The notes beneath the pieces are model-generated. The model ran no database searches, had not been told where the DNA came from, and saw nothing but the letters and a program-made list of their open reading frames with translations. The translations under genes and the position numbers were made by a program. Positions 16,624 through 25,714 of a stretch of 64,000 nt of DNA are shown piece after piece. Position 1 is the stretch's first letter. Every line of letters starts with the position of its first letter. The DNA comes from Paracidovorax avenae (lineage in GTDB: Bacteria; Pseudomonadota; Gammaproteobacteria; Burkholderiales; Burkholderiaceae_C), in NCBI RefSeq assembly GCF_040892545.1, contig NZ_CP156079.1:2453501-2517500 (forward strand), written 5' to 3'.

Positions 16624-16699
16624 GTTTTTCTAAAGTCGCATCACGCCGGGCCTGCACCGCCACGGCGCCGGGCCGACAAACACAACGGAGACAACCGAC

Positions 16700-17707
16700 A
16701 TGCCTTACCTTCCGGCTTCCCGCCTTGCCCTGCCGCGCCGCGGCGCCCTGCTGCTGGCCCTGGCCGCCACCGCCGCCCTGAGCGCCGGCGGCGTGCACGC
16801 CCAGGCCGCCTATCCCAGCAAGCCCATCCGCCTCATCGTGCCGTTCCCGCCGGGCGGCGGTACGGACATGATCGCGCGCACCGTGGCGCAGAAGCTCACC
16901 GACCAGCACAAGTGGAACGTGGTGGTGGACAACCGCCCCGGCGCCGGCGGCAACCTGGGCGTGGACGCTGCGGCCAAGGCCGCGCCGGACGGCTACACGC
17001 TCGTCATGGGCCAGACCAGCAACCTGGCCATCAATCCCTCGCTCTACGCCAAGCTGCCCTACGACCCGCTCAAGGACCTGGTTCCGGTGGCGCTGGTGTC
17101 GTCCGCACCGATCGTGATGGCAGCGCCCGCCAATTCGCCCTACAAGACCTTCGCCGACGTGGTGGCCGCCGCCAAGGGCAAGCCCGACGGCATCACGCTG
17201 GGCTACTCCGGGAACGGCACCGTGGCCCACCTGGCCGGAGAACTGGCCGAGAACGCCGCCGGCATCAAGCTGCGCCACGTGCCCTACAAGGGCGCCTCGC
17301 AGGCCATGACCGACCTGGTGGGCGGGCAGATCGACCTGTACATGTCGGCGGTGCCCACGCTGCTCGGCCAGGTGCGCAACGGCAAGCTGCGCGCGGTGGC
17401 GATCACCTCCCTCAAGCGCTCGGCCCAGCTGCCGGACACGCCCACGCTGGCCGAGTCCGGCTACAAGGATTTCGAGGCTGCATCGTGGTTCGGCGTGCTG
17501 GCGCCCGCGGGCACCCCCGCGCCGATCATCCAGACGCTCAACAAGGCCATCAACCAGGCGCTCGCCCAGCCGGACGTGGCCGAGAAGCTGAAGTCCGAGG
17601 GCGGCGACGTGCTGGGCGGCACGCCCGAGAAATTCAGCGCGCTGCTCAAGGCCGAAGTGCCCCGCTGGGCCAAGATCGTCAAGGATTCCGGCGCCAGCCT
17701 CGACTGA
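16700..17707 (+). CDS. Bug (TTT-family) solute-binding protein 1
   Basis: 335 residues with a signal peptide ending HAQA at about 35. The mature N terminus YPSKPIRLIVPFPPGGGTD is the Bug signature, and PYKGASQAMTDLVGGQ is the second conserved block. Bug proteins bind small carboxylates in the periplasm and usually deliver them to TctAB-type transporters or sensor proteins. This is the first of eight in the island. It is divergent from the left IclR gene and followed 29 bp later by the LigI-like amidohydrolase gene. Confidence 0.92.
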   Translation: MPYLPASRLALPRRGALLLALAATAALSAGGVHAQAAYPSKPIRLIVPFPPGGGTDMIARTVAQKLTDQHKWNVVVDNRPGAGGNLGVDAAAKAAPDGYTLVMGQTSNLAINPSLYAKLPYDPLKDLVPVALVSSAPIVMAAPANSPYKTFADVVAAAKGKPDGITLGYSGNGTVAHLAGELAENAAGIKLRHVPYKGASQAMTDLVGGQIDLYMSAVPTLLGQVRNGKLRAVAITSLKRSAQLPDTPTLAESGYKDFEAASWFGVLAPAGTPAPIIQTLNKAINQALAQPDVAEKLKSEGGDVLGGTPEKFSALLKAEVPRWAKIVKDSGASLD

Positions 17708-17736
17708 TTCCGTCCGCCGCAATCCGACGCTGACGC

Positions 17737-18660
17737 ATGACGCTCGCCATGGCCCGCGACGACAGCCCCGCCACGACCGTGCGCTTCTCGGCCGGCACCG
17801 CCGCGCCCCTTGCGCCGGTGCCTGCGGGCGCCTGCGACTGCCACGTCCACCTGTATGACAGCCGCTTTCCGGCCCACCCCGCAGCCCGCCTGCGGCCGCC
17901 GGACGCGTGCGTGGAAGACCTGCGCGCGCTGCAGCGGCGCATCGGCACCACGCGCGCCGTGCTGGTCACGCCCTCCACCTACGGAACCGACAACCGCTGC
18001 ATGCTGGAAGGACTGGCGGCATTCGGGGCCGATGCGCGCGGTGTGGCGGTGATCGGCGGCCATGAGAGCGATGCCGAACTGCTGCGCCTGCACCAGGCGG
18101 GTGTGCGCGGCGTGCGGCTCAACCTGTCGCTGGGCGTGGCCGGCACGGTGGATTCGCTGCTGCCGCTGGCGCGGCGCATCGCGCCGCTCGGCTGGCATCT
18201 GCAACTGCTGATGGCACCGGACCTGCTGGTCGAACAGGCGGGCGTGCTGCGCCAGCTGCCGGTGCCGCTGGTGTTCGATCACTTCGGACGCATTGCGCCC
18301 GCGCTCGCCGGCCGCCACCCCGCCCATGCGCTGCTGCTGGAGCTGCTGCAGGACGGGCGCGCCTGGGTGAAGCTGTCCGGCGGCTACATCGTGAGCGAAC
18401 GGCATGCGGTGGACGACCCGGCGCTGGACGCGCTGGCCGCCGGCTACCTGCGCGCGGCGCCGGAGCGCGTGGTCTGGGGCAGCGACTGGCCCCACGCCAC
18501 GGCCACGGCCGGCGTTCAGCCGCTGCCCGACGACGCGCTGCAGGTGGACCGCCTGGCCGACTGGGCGCGGCAGACGGGCGATGGCGCCGCGCTGCAGCGC
18601 GTGCTGGTGGACAACCCGGCGGCGCTCTACGGTTTCTCCCCCGTGCAGGCCGCGCCCTGA
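17737..18660 (+). CDS. Amidohydrolase family protein A (LigI/galactarolactone isomerase-like)
   Basis: 307 residues of the COG3618-type amidohydrolase group. Metal or active-site motifs seen are CDCHVHLYD near 34, TPSTYGTDN, RGVRLNLSLG and VWGSDWPH near the C terminus. Characterised relatives are 2-pyrone-4,6-dicarboxylate lactonase (LigI) and D-galactarolactone isomerase; the STYGTDN form is closer to the isomerase-like branch as I recall it, so the reaction is open between lactone hydrolysis and lactone isomerisation. A second homologue lies at 26678. The ATG at 17737 is followed by another in-frame ATG at 17749. Confidence 0.82.
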   Translation: MTLAMARDDSPATTVRFSAGTAAPLAPVPAGACDCHVHLYDSRFPAHPAARLRPPDACVEDLRALQRRIGTTRAVLVTPSTYGTDNRCMLEGLAAFGADARGVAVIGGHESDAELLRLHQAGVRGVRLNLSLGVAGTVDSLLPLARRIAPLGWHLQLLMAPDLLVEQAGVLRQLPVPLVFDHFGRIAPALAGRHPAHALLLELLQDGRAWVKLSGGYIVSERHAVDDPALDALAAGYLRAAPERVVWGSDWPHATATAGVQPLPDDALQVDRLADWARQTGDGAALQRVLVDNPAALYGFSPVQAAP

Positions 18661-18693
18661 ATTCCCTTCACAACAACCACACAGAGACAAGCC

Positions 18694-19731
18694 ATGACCG
18701 ACTCCCTTCATCCATCGACGTCTCCCGCGGGTGCCGCCGGCATCGGCCGCCGCGGCCTGATCGCCTCCGCGGGCGCGCTGCTGCTCGGCTCCCTGGCCGT
18801 GGCGCCCCGGCCCGCGATCGCGCAATCCGACTGGCCCGCCGGCAAGATCATCACCTGGGTCGTGCCGTACCCGCCGGGCGGCGGCACCGACGTGCTGGGC
18901 CGCAACGTGGCGCAGCGCCTGGGCCCGGCCCTGAACACCAACGTGATCGTGGACAACCGGGCCGGCGCCACCGGCACCATCGGCGCCGCCTTCGTGGCCA
19001 AGGCCGCCCCCGATGGCACCACGCTGCTCGGCACCACGATCGGCCCGCAGGCCATCGCGCCGCACCTCCTGGGCAAACTGCCCTACGATCCGATTTCCGG
19101 CTTCGAGCCGGTGGTGACGATCGGCACCATCCCGCACATCCTGGTCGTGAACGCGGACCAGCCCTTCAAGACCGTGGCCGACCTCGTGGCCGCGGCCAAG
19201 GCGCAGCCCGGCCAGCTGGCCTATGCGTCCGGCGGCAACGGCACCATCCTGCAGATGCAGGGTGAACTGCTGCAGCAGCAGACCGGCGCGCGCTTCATCC
19301 ATGTGCCTTACAAGGGCGACACGCCTGCCCTGCAGGACACACTGGCCGGCCAGGTGCAATTCATGTTCGCGCCCGCGGCCGCCGCGCTGCCGCACGTGCA
19401 GGCCGGCAAGCTGCGCGCGCTCGCCGTCACCTCCGCGCAGCGGCTCCAGGCGCTGCCCGCCGTCCCCACCATGGGGGAGGCCGGCATGAAGGATTTCGTG
19501 GTCGAGCAGTGGCAGGGCGTGTTCGCGCCTGCCAGAACGCCCGCCGCCGTGGTGCAGCGCCTCAACCAGGAAATCAACAAGGTTCTGAAAGATCCGGCTG
19601 TCGTGGCCCTGGCCGACAAGCTGGGTGTGACGCTGGTCGGCGGCACGCCCAAGCAGCTGGGCGATCTGCAGAAGGCCGATTCCGCCAAGTGGGCGAAGGT
19701 CATCAAGGACGGAAACATCAAGGCCGATTGA
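18694..19731 (+). CDS. Bug (TTT-family) solute-binding protein 2, Tat-type signal
   Basis: 345 residues. The leader has a twin-arginine start (GRRGLIASAGALLLGSLA) and ends near AIAQ, so export may be Tat-dependent, unlike most Bug proteins. The mature part has the family blocks ITWVVPYPPGGGTD and PYKGDTPALQDTLAGQ. It follows amidohydrolase A by 33 bp and precedes the RraA-like aldolase gene by 68 bp. Confidence 0.9.
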   Translation: MTDSLHPSTSPAGAAGIGRRGLIASAGALLLGSLAVAPRPAIAQSDWPAGKIITWVVPYPPGGGTDVLGRNVAQRLGPALNTNVIVDNRAGATGTIGAAFVAKAAPDGTTLLGTTIGPQAIAPHLLGKLPYDPISGFEPVVTIGTIPHILVVNADQPFKTVADLVAAAKAQPGQLAYASGGNGTILQMQGELLQQQTGARFIHVPYKGDTPALQDTLAGQVQFMFAPAAAALPHVQAGKLRALAVTSAQRLQALPAVPTMGEAGMKDFVVEQWQGVFAPARTPAAVVQRLNQEINKVLKDPAVVALADKLGVTLVGGTPKQLGDLQKADSAKWAKVIKDGNIKAD

Positions 19732-19799
19732 AGCCGCAGCCGTTCCTCCCGCGCTCTTTTTTCTTCTCCTCTTTCTCCATCGCATTGGAAACAACCACC

Positions 19800-20486
19800 A
19801 TGAGCCAACTCCCCGAAGTCATCCGCGACATCGAGCGCGTGAGCGCCGACGTCGTCGCCAAGGCCGCGACCTTCCAGGCCGCCATCCTGGCCGACGTGGC
19901 CGGCCGCCGCGGCACCATGCACGCCCGCGTGTCCCCCGTGCAGCAGGACATGAAGGTGGCGGGCCCGGCCTTCACCGTCGAGGTGCGCCCCGGCGACAAC
20001 CTCATGATCCACGCGGCCATCGCGCTGGCCAGGCCCGGCGACGTGCTGGTGATCGATGGCAAGGGCGACCAGACCGCCGCGCTGATGGGCACGCTGATGC
20101 TCAGCGCCTGCAAGAAGATCGGCCTGGCCGGCGTGATCGTCGATGGCGCGATCCGCGACAAGCTGGAGATCCTGGAACTCGACTTCCCCGTGTTCAGCGC
20201 GGGCTTCAATCCTGCCGGGCCCACCAAGTTCGTGCCCGGCCGAATCAACCACCCCATCTCCGCCGGCGGCGCCGTGGTGAACCCGGGCGACCTGGTGGTG
20301 GGCGATGCCGACGGCGTGGTGGTGATCGAGCGCGCCAAGGCCCCCGCCATGATGGCCCTGGCCGACAAGAAGGTGGCCGACGAGGCCGCACGCATCGAGG
20401 CCATCGCCCGCGGCGACACGGCATCGAAGTGGCTGCCGGCCGCACTGCGCGCCGCCGGCGTGCTCAAGGAAGGGGAAACGCTGTGA
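19800..20486 (+). CDS. RraA-family aldolase (4-carboxy-4-hydroxy-2-oxoadipate aldolase-like)
   Basis: 228 residues of the RraA/LigK family. The conserved DVLVIDGKGDQTAALMG loop and GVIVDGAIRD, with Arg119-Asp120, are the catalytic signature of class II pyruvate aldolases that cleave 4-hydroxy-4-methyl- or 4-carboxy-4-hydroxy-2-oxoadipate to pyruvate plus pyruvate or oxaloacetate. True RraA RNase E inhibitors lack an island context like this, so the aldolase reading is preferred. The start ATG at 19800 gives MSQLPEVIRDIERV. Its stop overlaps the GTG start of the next gene, so the two are coupled. Confidence 0.85.
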   Translation: MSQLPEVIRDIERVSADVVAKAATFQAAILADVAGRRGTMHARVSPVQQDMKVAGPAFTVEVRPGDNLMIHAAIALARPGDVLVIDGKGDQTAALMGTLMLSACKKIGLAGVIVDGAIRDKLEILELDFPVFSAGFNPAGPTKFVPGRINHPISAGGAVVNPGDLVVGDADGVVVIERAKAPAMMALADKKVADEAARIEAIARGDTASKWLPAALRAAGVLKEGETL

Positions 20487-21418
20487 GCGCCCGTACCATC
20501 ATCATCACCGGCGCCGACCTGGCGCAACAGGCCCTGGATCTGCTCGAGGGTTTCGAGATCGTCTATGCCGGCAAGACGCCCACCGAGGACGACCTCGTGG
20601 CGCTGTGCCGCCAGCATGACCCGGTAGCCATGATCGTGCGCTACGGCAAGGTGGGCGCGGCCGTGATGGACGCGGCGCCGTCGCTCAAGGTGATCTCCAA
20701 GCACGGCAGCGGCACCGACACCATCGACAAGGTCGCGGCGAAAGCGCGCGGCATCGAGGTGGTGGCTGCCGTGGGGGCCAACGCCGCCGCGGTCGCCGAG
20801 CAGGCGCTGGCGCTGCTGCTGGCCTGCGCCAAGTCGGTGGTGGAGCTGGATGCGCGCATGCATGCCGGCCACTGGGACAAGGCCACGCACAAGAGCCTGG
20901 AGCTGGGCGGCCGCACCGTGGGCCTGGTGGGCCTGGGCGCCATCGGCCTGCGCTTCGCGAAGATGGCCGATGCGCTCGGCATGCGGGTGATCGGCTTCGA
21001 TCCGTTCGCGAAGAACCTGCCGGACTACGTGCAGAGCGTATCGCTCGAATCCATCTGGCGCGAGTCGGATGCGATTTCGCTGCATTGCCCGCTGACCGAC
21101 GAGAACCGCGGCATGCTGAACGCGGCCACGCTGGCGCAGTGCAAGCGCGGCGTGATCGTCGTGAACACCGCGCGCGGCGGCCTGATCGACGAGGCCGCGC
21201 TGCTGGAAGCCGTGCGTTCCCGCCACGTGATGGCGGCGGGCCTGGACAGCTTCGCCGTCGAGCCGATGACGGCCGGCCACCCGTTCCAGGGAGAGAAGCA
21301 TTTCGTCCTCTCCCCGCACATCGGCGGAGTGACCAGCGATGCCTATGTGAACATGGGCGTGGGCGCGGCGAAGAACCTGCTGGCTGTGCTGGAGCGTGCT
21401 CCGGCCATGGCGGGCTGA
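20483..21418 (+). CDS. D-2-hydroxyacid dehydrogenase (NAD-dependent)
   Basis: 311 residues. Rossmann motif GLGAIG lies at 150-155. The catalytic triad of the family is visible: Arg231 in NTARGG, Glu260 in DSFAVEP and His279 in SPHIGG. It should interconvert a 2-oxo acid and a D-2-hydroxy acid with NAD(H). The GTG start overlaps the aldolase stop (GTGA). Placed after a pyruvate-releasing aldolase it may reduce the 2-oxo product or feed a hydroxyacid in; the direction cannot be decided from sequence. Confidence 0.9.
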   Translation: MSARTIIITGADLAQQALDLLEGFEIVYAGKTPTEDDLVALCRQHDPVAMIVRYGKVGAAVMDAAPSLKVISKHGSGTDTIDKVAAKARGIEVVAAVGANAAAVAEQALALLLACAKSVVELDARMHAGHWDKATHKSLELGGRTVGLVGLGAIGLRFAKMADALGMRVIGFDPFAKNLPDYVQSVSLESIWRESDAISLHCPLTDENRGMLNAATLAQCKRGVIVVNTARGGLIDEAALLEAVRSRHVMAAGLDSFAVEPMTAGHPFQGEKHFVLSPHIGGVTSDAYVNMGVGAAKNLLAVLERAPAMAG

Positions 21419-21553
21419 CCGGCGAAAGACCGGCGGTGACAGGAGGGCGCGCCGCAGGTGCGCGCCCGATCCGGGGCCGGGCCCGTGTCCGGCCCCGGAG
21501 CAGAACGAAAACACGAAGAGGCGGCCTTGCGCAGCCCTGGACCGGAGACATCC

Positions 21554-22567
21554 ATGCATTCAAGATTCCATCCGAGATGGCCTGCAGCGCTTGCCGTGCA
21601 GGCACTGGCTGCCATCACTGTCGCATTCGGCGCCGCCAGCCCGCAGGCGGTGCAGGCCCAGCCGCAGGGCGCGTGGCCCGACAAACCCATCAAGCTCGTC
21701 GTGCCGTACCCGGCGGGCGGCAACGCCGACAACACGGCACGCCTGCTGGCCACGCAGCTGTCCGAGCGCCTGGGCCAGCAGGTCGTGGTGGACAACCGCC
21801 CCGGCGGCAGCGGCACCATCGGCGCGGCGGCCGTCGCCAAGTCGCAGCCCGACGGCTACACGCTGCTGCTGGACGCCACGGCCTTCACCGTCAATCCGAG
21901 CCTGTTCGCCAAGCTGCCTTACGACACGGCCAAGGACTTCGCCCCCATCTCGCTCGTCATGCAGGCGCCGCTGCTGATGGTGGTGCCCGCCGCGTCGCCC
22001 TTCAAGGCCGTGGCCGACGTGGTGCAGGCCGCCAAGGCGAAGCCGGGCCTGCTGACCTACGCCTCGGCCGGCAATGGCGGCGCGCAGCACCTGGCGGGGG
22101 AGCTGTTCAAGCAGGGCGCCCATGTGTCGATGACGCACATTCCCTACCGCGGCGGCGCGCCCGCGCTCACCGACCTGATCGGCGGCCAGGTGGATCTGAT
22201 GTTCAGCGCCACCACGGCCAGCGGCCCGTTCGTCAGGAGCGGCAAGCTGCGAGCGCTCGCCGTGACCTCGGCCCAGCGCGCGCCGGGCTGGGAGCAGGTG
22301 CCCACGGTGGCCGAGTCCGGCCTGCCAGGCTTCCAGGTCAATGAGTGGAATGGCCTGTTCGCGCCCGCAGGAACGCCCCAGTCCATCCTGCAGCGCCTGG
22401 AGACGGAAACCCGCTCGGTCGTCGCCAGCCCCGAAATGAAGAAGCGCTTCGCGGAACTGGGTGTGCAGGGCGTCGGGTCCAGCGCGCAGGAGTTCAAGGC
22501 GTTCGTGCAATCGGAAACCGCGCAGTGGGCCCGGGTGATACGCACGGGCGGCATCCGCATGGACTGA
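21554..22567 (+). CDS. Bug (TTT-family) solute-binding protein 3
   Basis: 337 residues from ATG 21554, which directly starts a signal peptide ending AVQAQ; the longer frame back to 21458 lacks family similarity. Mature motifs are WPDKPIKLVVPYPAGGNAD and PYRGGAPALTDLIGGQ. The gap of 135 bp after the dehydrogenase gene may hold a promoter, though none is obvious. The next Bug gene follows 46 bp downstream. Confidence 0.9.
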   Translation: MHSRFHPRWPAALAVQALAAITVAFGAASPQAVQAQPQGAWPDKPIKLVVPYPAGGNADNTARLLATQLSERLGQQVVVDNRPGGSGTIGAAAVAKSQPDGYTLLLDATAFTVNPSLFAKLPYDTAKDFAPISLVMQAPLLMVVPAASPFKAVADVVQAAKAKPGLLTYASAGNGGAQHLAGELFKQGAHVSMTHIPYRGGAPALTDLIGGQVDLMFSATTASGPFVRSGKLRALAVTSAQRAPGWEQVPTVAESGLPGFQVNEWNGLFAPAGTPQSILQRLETETRSVVASPEMKKRFAELGVQGVGSSAQEFKAFVQSETAQWARVIRTGGIRMD

Positions 22568-22613
22568 AGCCGCCACGCGCGTTCGCCTCACACACCGAAG
22601 GAGACAGATCCCC

Positions 22614-23585
22614 ATGACCCGCATGACATTCCCCCTGGCCGCCGCGCTCGTGCTGGCCTGCACCGCCATGGGCGTGCAGGCGCAGCAGGCCTATCCCGAC
22701 AAGCCCGTCAAGATCGTGGTGCCCTATCCGCCAGGCGGTGCCGTGGACCAGGTGACCCGCCGCATCGCGCAGAAGCTCACCGAGCAGACCGGCCAGAGCT
22801 TTTTCGTGGAGAACAAGGCCGGTGCCACCGGCACCATCGGTGCGGCGCAGGTGGCGCGCTCGCCTGGCGACGGCTACACGCTCATGGCCAACGACACGAC
22901 CTACTCGATCCTCCCGCAGGTCTTCAGGAAGCTGCCCTGGGACCATGCGCAGGACCTCGTGCCCGTGGCCGGCTTCAATTTCGCACCCACCGCGGTGGTG
23001 GTGGCGGCCGGCTCGCCATTCAAGACGCTGGGCGAGATGGTGGCCTATTCGCAGGCCCATCCCGGCAAGCTGAACTACGGCACCGGCGGCGCCGGCACCA
23101 TGCCGCACTTCGCCACCGCGGCACTGGAGGGCGCCAGCGGGTTGAAAGCCACGCACGTGCCATTCAAGGGCGCGGGCGAGGCCACGATGGCGCTGCTGAG
23201 CGGCACCATCGACTTCCAGATCGCCTCCACCCCCGGCGTGATGGGGCAGGTGCGGGGTGGCAAGGTGCGGCTGCTGGCCGTGAGCGGCGACCAGCGCCTC
23301 AAGGCGCTGCCCGACGTGCCCACCTTCGCGCAGGCCGGCGTGCCGGGCTACAAGGTCGTCAACTTCACGGGGCTGTGGGCTCCGCGCGGTACGCCCGGGC
23401 CCGTGCTGGAAAAGCTCCGCAGCGAGATCGCCACGGCCATGGCCAGCAGCGACGTGCAGGCGTTTGCCGACGATCTGGGCGCGGTGCCCCGCGTGGTAAG
23501 CGGCAAGGCGTTCAGCGACAAGCTCCAGGCCGATGGCCAGCTGTGGGAAGCCGTGGCCGCCAGGGTGAGCATCGACAAGCAGTGA
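22614..23585 (+). CDS. Bug (TTT-family) solute-binding protein 4
   Basis: 323 residues with a signal peptide to about 23 (GVQAQ). Mature motifs are YPDKPVKIVVPYPPGGAVD and PFKGAGEATMALLSGT. A GAAGGAGA ribosome-binding site at 22599-22606 precedes the ATG. It sits tandem with Bug 3 and is followed 29 bp later by the metallo-beta-lactamase lipoprotein gene. Confidence 0.9.
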   Translation: MTRMTFPLAAALVLACTAMGVQAQQAYPDKPVKIVVPYPPGGAVDQVTRRIAQKLTEQTGQSFFVENKAGATGTIGAAQVARSPGDGYTLMANDTTYSILPQVFRKLPWDHAQDLVPVAGFNFAPTAVVVAAGSPFKTLGEMVAYSQAHPGKLNYGTGGAGTMPHFATAALEGASGLKATHVPFKGAGEATMALLSGTIDFQIASTPGVMGQVRGGKVRLLAVSGDQRLKALPDVPTFAQAGVPGYKVVNFTGLWAPRGTPGPVLEKLRSEIATAMASSDVQAFADDLGAVPRVVSGKAFSDKLQADGQLWEAVAARVSIDKQ

Positions 23586-23614
23586 CCGCCTCGGCCCGGC
23601 CAGGAGACAAGACC

Positions 23615-24631
23615 ATGATCCACCGACTTTCCTGCGGACTGCTCGCCGGAGCACTCGCTGCCGCCCTATGGGGCTGCGGCAGTTCGCCGCCGGCCGCGCA
23701 GCGGCCATCCGAGGCCAGCATTGCGGCCCATGTCGCAGCGGCCACGCGCGCCGCAGGCAGCGACCTGGGCGAGGTGCTGAAGCTGTGCAAGCCCGTGCCC
23801 GCCGTCCGGCCGGGGCAGGGCGAGGATGCCGACCACGGGCTGCGAGCCCTCATCGACCGTCCGGCACCGCCGCCCGGCCGTGCCTTCGACAACCTCTACT
23901 TCGTGGGCGGCGACTGGGCCAGTGCCTGGGCCATCGACACGCCCGAGGGCATCATCCTGATCGATGCGCTCAACAACGAGGCCGAGGCCGCCGCGCTGAT
24001 CGAGGGCGGCCTGCGCAAGCTGGGACTGGATCCGGCGCGCATCCGCTACATCGTGGTCACCCACGGCCATGGCGACCACTACGGCGGTGCGCCCTACCTG
24101 GCGCACAAGTACGGTGCCCGCGTGGTGATGAGCGACACGGACTGGACGATTATGGAGACGGGGCTGGAGTTCCGCGCGGCCGTCTGGGGCGCGCCGCCGC
24201 GGCGCGATATCACGGTCAGGGATGGAGACCGCCTGACGCTGGGTGGCACGAGCCTGACGCTGTACATGACGCCGGGCCACACCTGGGGCACGCTCTCGCC
24301 GGTGTTCGACGTCACCTGGCTGGGCCGCAGGCACCGCGTTCTGCTGTGGGGTGGCACCGGCTTCAATTTCGGTGCCGACATTCCGCGCATGGAGGCCTAT
24401 GGCCGCTCCACGCAGCGCATGGCGCAGGTGGCGCGCACCGAAGGCATCGACGTGATGCTGTCCAACCATTCGCGCGTGGACGGCTCCCAGGGCAGGCTGG
24501 CCCGGCTGCGCGAGGCGGGCGGCACCGGCCCCAACCCCTTCGTGGTGGGCGAGGCGACGGTCGAGCGCACGCTCACCGTGATGAACGAATGCTCGCTCGC
24601 CCAGCGAGACCGCTTTGCGCTGCTGCCCTGA
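23615..24631 (+). CDS. Metallo-beta-lactamase-fold lipoprotein
   Basis: 338 residues. LWGC at 18-21 is a lipobox, so the mature protein should be lipid-anchored and periplasmic. The zinc motif HGHGDH is at 150-155, followed by TPGHTWG and a late SNHSRVDG histidine, complete for a two-metal MBL hydrolase. Overall it resembles the subclass B3-like group, but the long N-terminal linker and its place between Bug genes argue for a lactone or ester hydrolase rather than an antibiotic resistance enzyme. The frame is open upstream to 23375 only as a shadow of Bug 4. Confidence 0.85.
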   Translation: MIHRLSCGLLAGALAAALWGCGSSPPAAQRPSEASIAAHVAAATRAAGSDLGEVLKLCKPVPAVRPGQGEDADHGLRALIDRPAPPPGRAFDNLYFVGGDWASAWAIDTPEGIILIDALNNEAEAAALIEGGLRKLGLDPARIRYIVVTHGHGDHYGGAPYLAHKYGARVVMSDTDWTIMETGLEFRAAVWGAPPRRDITVRDGDRLTLGGTSLTLYMTPGHTWGTLSPVFDVTWLGRRHRVLLWGGTGFNFGADIPRMEAYGRSTQRMAQVARTEGIDVMLSNHSRVDGSQGRLARLREAGGTGPNPFVVGEATVERTLTVMNECSLAQRDRFALLP

Positions 24632-24647
24632 CGCGCTGGATACCGCC

Positions 24648-25640
24648 ATGTACCTCTCCTCCTTCAAGACCTCGCGCATTCTTGCCGCTGGTGTGTTCGC
24701 CGCCTGGGCATTCGCCGCCACGGCCCAGGCGCAGGCGCAGGTCTATCCCGCCAAGCCCGTCAGGCTGGTGGTCGGCTTCGCGGCCGGCGGCCCCACCGAC
24801 GTGGTGGCGCGCGCCTTCGCCGACCATGCCAGCCGCACGCTGGGCCAGCCGTTCATCATCGACAACAAGCCCGGCGCCAACACGATCCTGGCCGCGCAGG
24901 CGGTGGCCAGCGCGCCGGCGGACGGCTACACACTGCTCTTCGGTGCCACCAACCACACGATGATCCCGGGGCTCTACAGCGGCCGGGTGAAGTTCGATGC
25001 GGTCAAGTCCTTCAGGCCGCTGTGCACCGTGGCCACCAGCCCCACGGTGCTGGTGGTGGGGCAGGGCCTGCCGGTGAAGACGCTGGCCGACTACATGGCC
25101 CGCGCCCGCCAGGAACCGGGCCGCCTCACGGCGGGCACCGCGGGCGTGGGCAGCTCGGGCCACTTCGCCACCGAGATGTTCGCGCGGGCCAATGGCCTGA
25201 AACTCAACCACGTGCCTTACAAGGGAGCAGCGCCCGTGGTCACCGACCTGATGGGTGGTCAGCTCGACAGCTCGTTCGCCACGCTGGGCTCGGTGCTGCC
25301 GCAGATTCGCAGTGGCAAGCTGGCGGCGCTGGCCGTGGCGTCGCCCCGGCGGTCGTCGCTGCTGCCGGACGTGCCCACCTTCGCCGAAGCCGGCGGCGGC
25401 AACTACTCCGCCGATGCGTGGTACGGCGTGCTGGCGCCAGCCGGCCTCCCCGAGCCCGTCGCGCTGCAACTGGAAAAGGTGGCGCGCGAATTCGCAGGCA
25501 GCGCCGCTGCTGCCGAGAAGCTGCGCGGCCTGGGGCTCGACGCGGACTCCACCTGCGGCAAGGCCTTCACCGCGCAGGTGGAGCGCGAAGTCGCCACCTA
25601 CACGCAGATCGCCCGTGATCTGGACCTGAAGGCGGAGTAG
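24648..25640 (+). CDS. Bug (TTT-family) solute-binding protein 5
   Basis: 330 residues, signal peptide ending AQAQAQ near 31. Family blocks are YPAKPVRLVVGFAAGGPTD and PYKGAAPVVTDLMGGQ. The VVGFAAGG variant replaces the usual VVPYPPGG and may change ligand contacts. It starts 16 bp after the MBL gene, so co-transcription is likely. It has a single mature cysteine near residue 302 (STCGKAF). Confidence 0.9.
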   Translation: MYLSSFKTSRILAAGVFAAWAFAATAQAQAQVYPAKPVRLVVGFAAGGPTDVVARAFADHASRTLGQPFIIDNKPGANTILAAQAVASAPADGYTLLFGATNHTMIPGLYSGRVKFDAVKSFRPLCTVATSPTVLVVGQGLPVKTLADYMARARQEPGRLTAGTAGVGSSGHFATEMFARANGLKLNHVPYKGAAPVVTDLMGGQLDSSFATLGSVLPQIRSGKLAALAVASPRRSSLLPDVPTFAEAGGGNYSADAWYGVLAPAGLPEPVALQLEKVAREFAGSAAAAEKLRGLGLDADSTCGKAFTAQVEREVATYTQIARDLDLKAE

Positions 25641-25714
25641 CCGCGCACTGCCTGCGCCCGCTGCCACCGCATCGGGACACCTCTTTCCGTTGATTGAAAA
25701 CCCAGGGAGACCCC

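Noticed and set aside
19800..20486. RNase E inhibitor RraA
   Set aside because: The catalytic Arg-Asp and loop for aldolase activity are kept and the gene is coupled to a 2-hydroxyacid dehydrogenase in a catabolic island.
23615..24631. Antibiotic-resistance beta-lactamase call
   Set aside because: The fold and metal motif are shared with lactonases and other hydrolases, and the Bug-cluster context does not support resistance.
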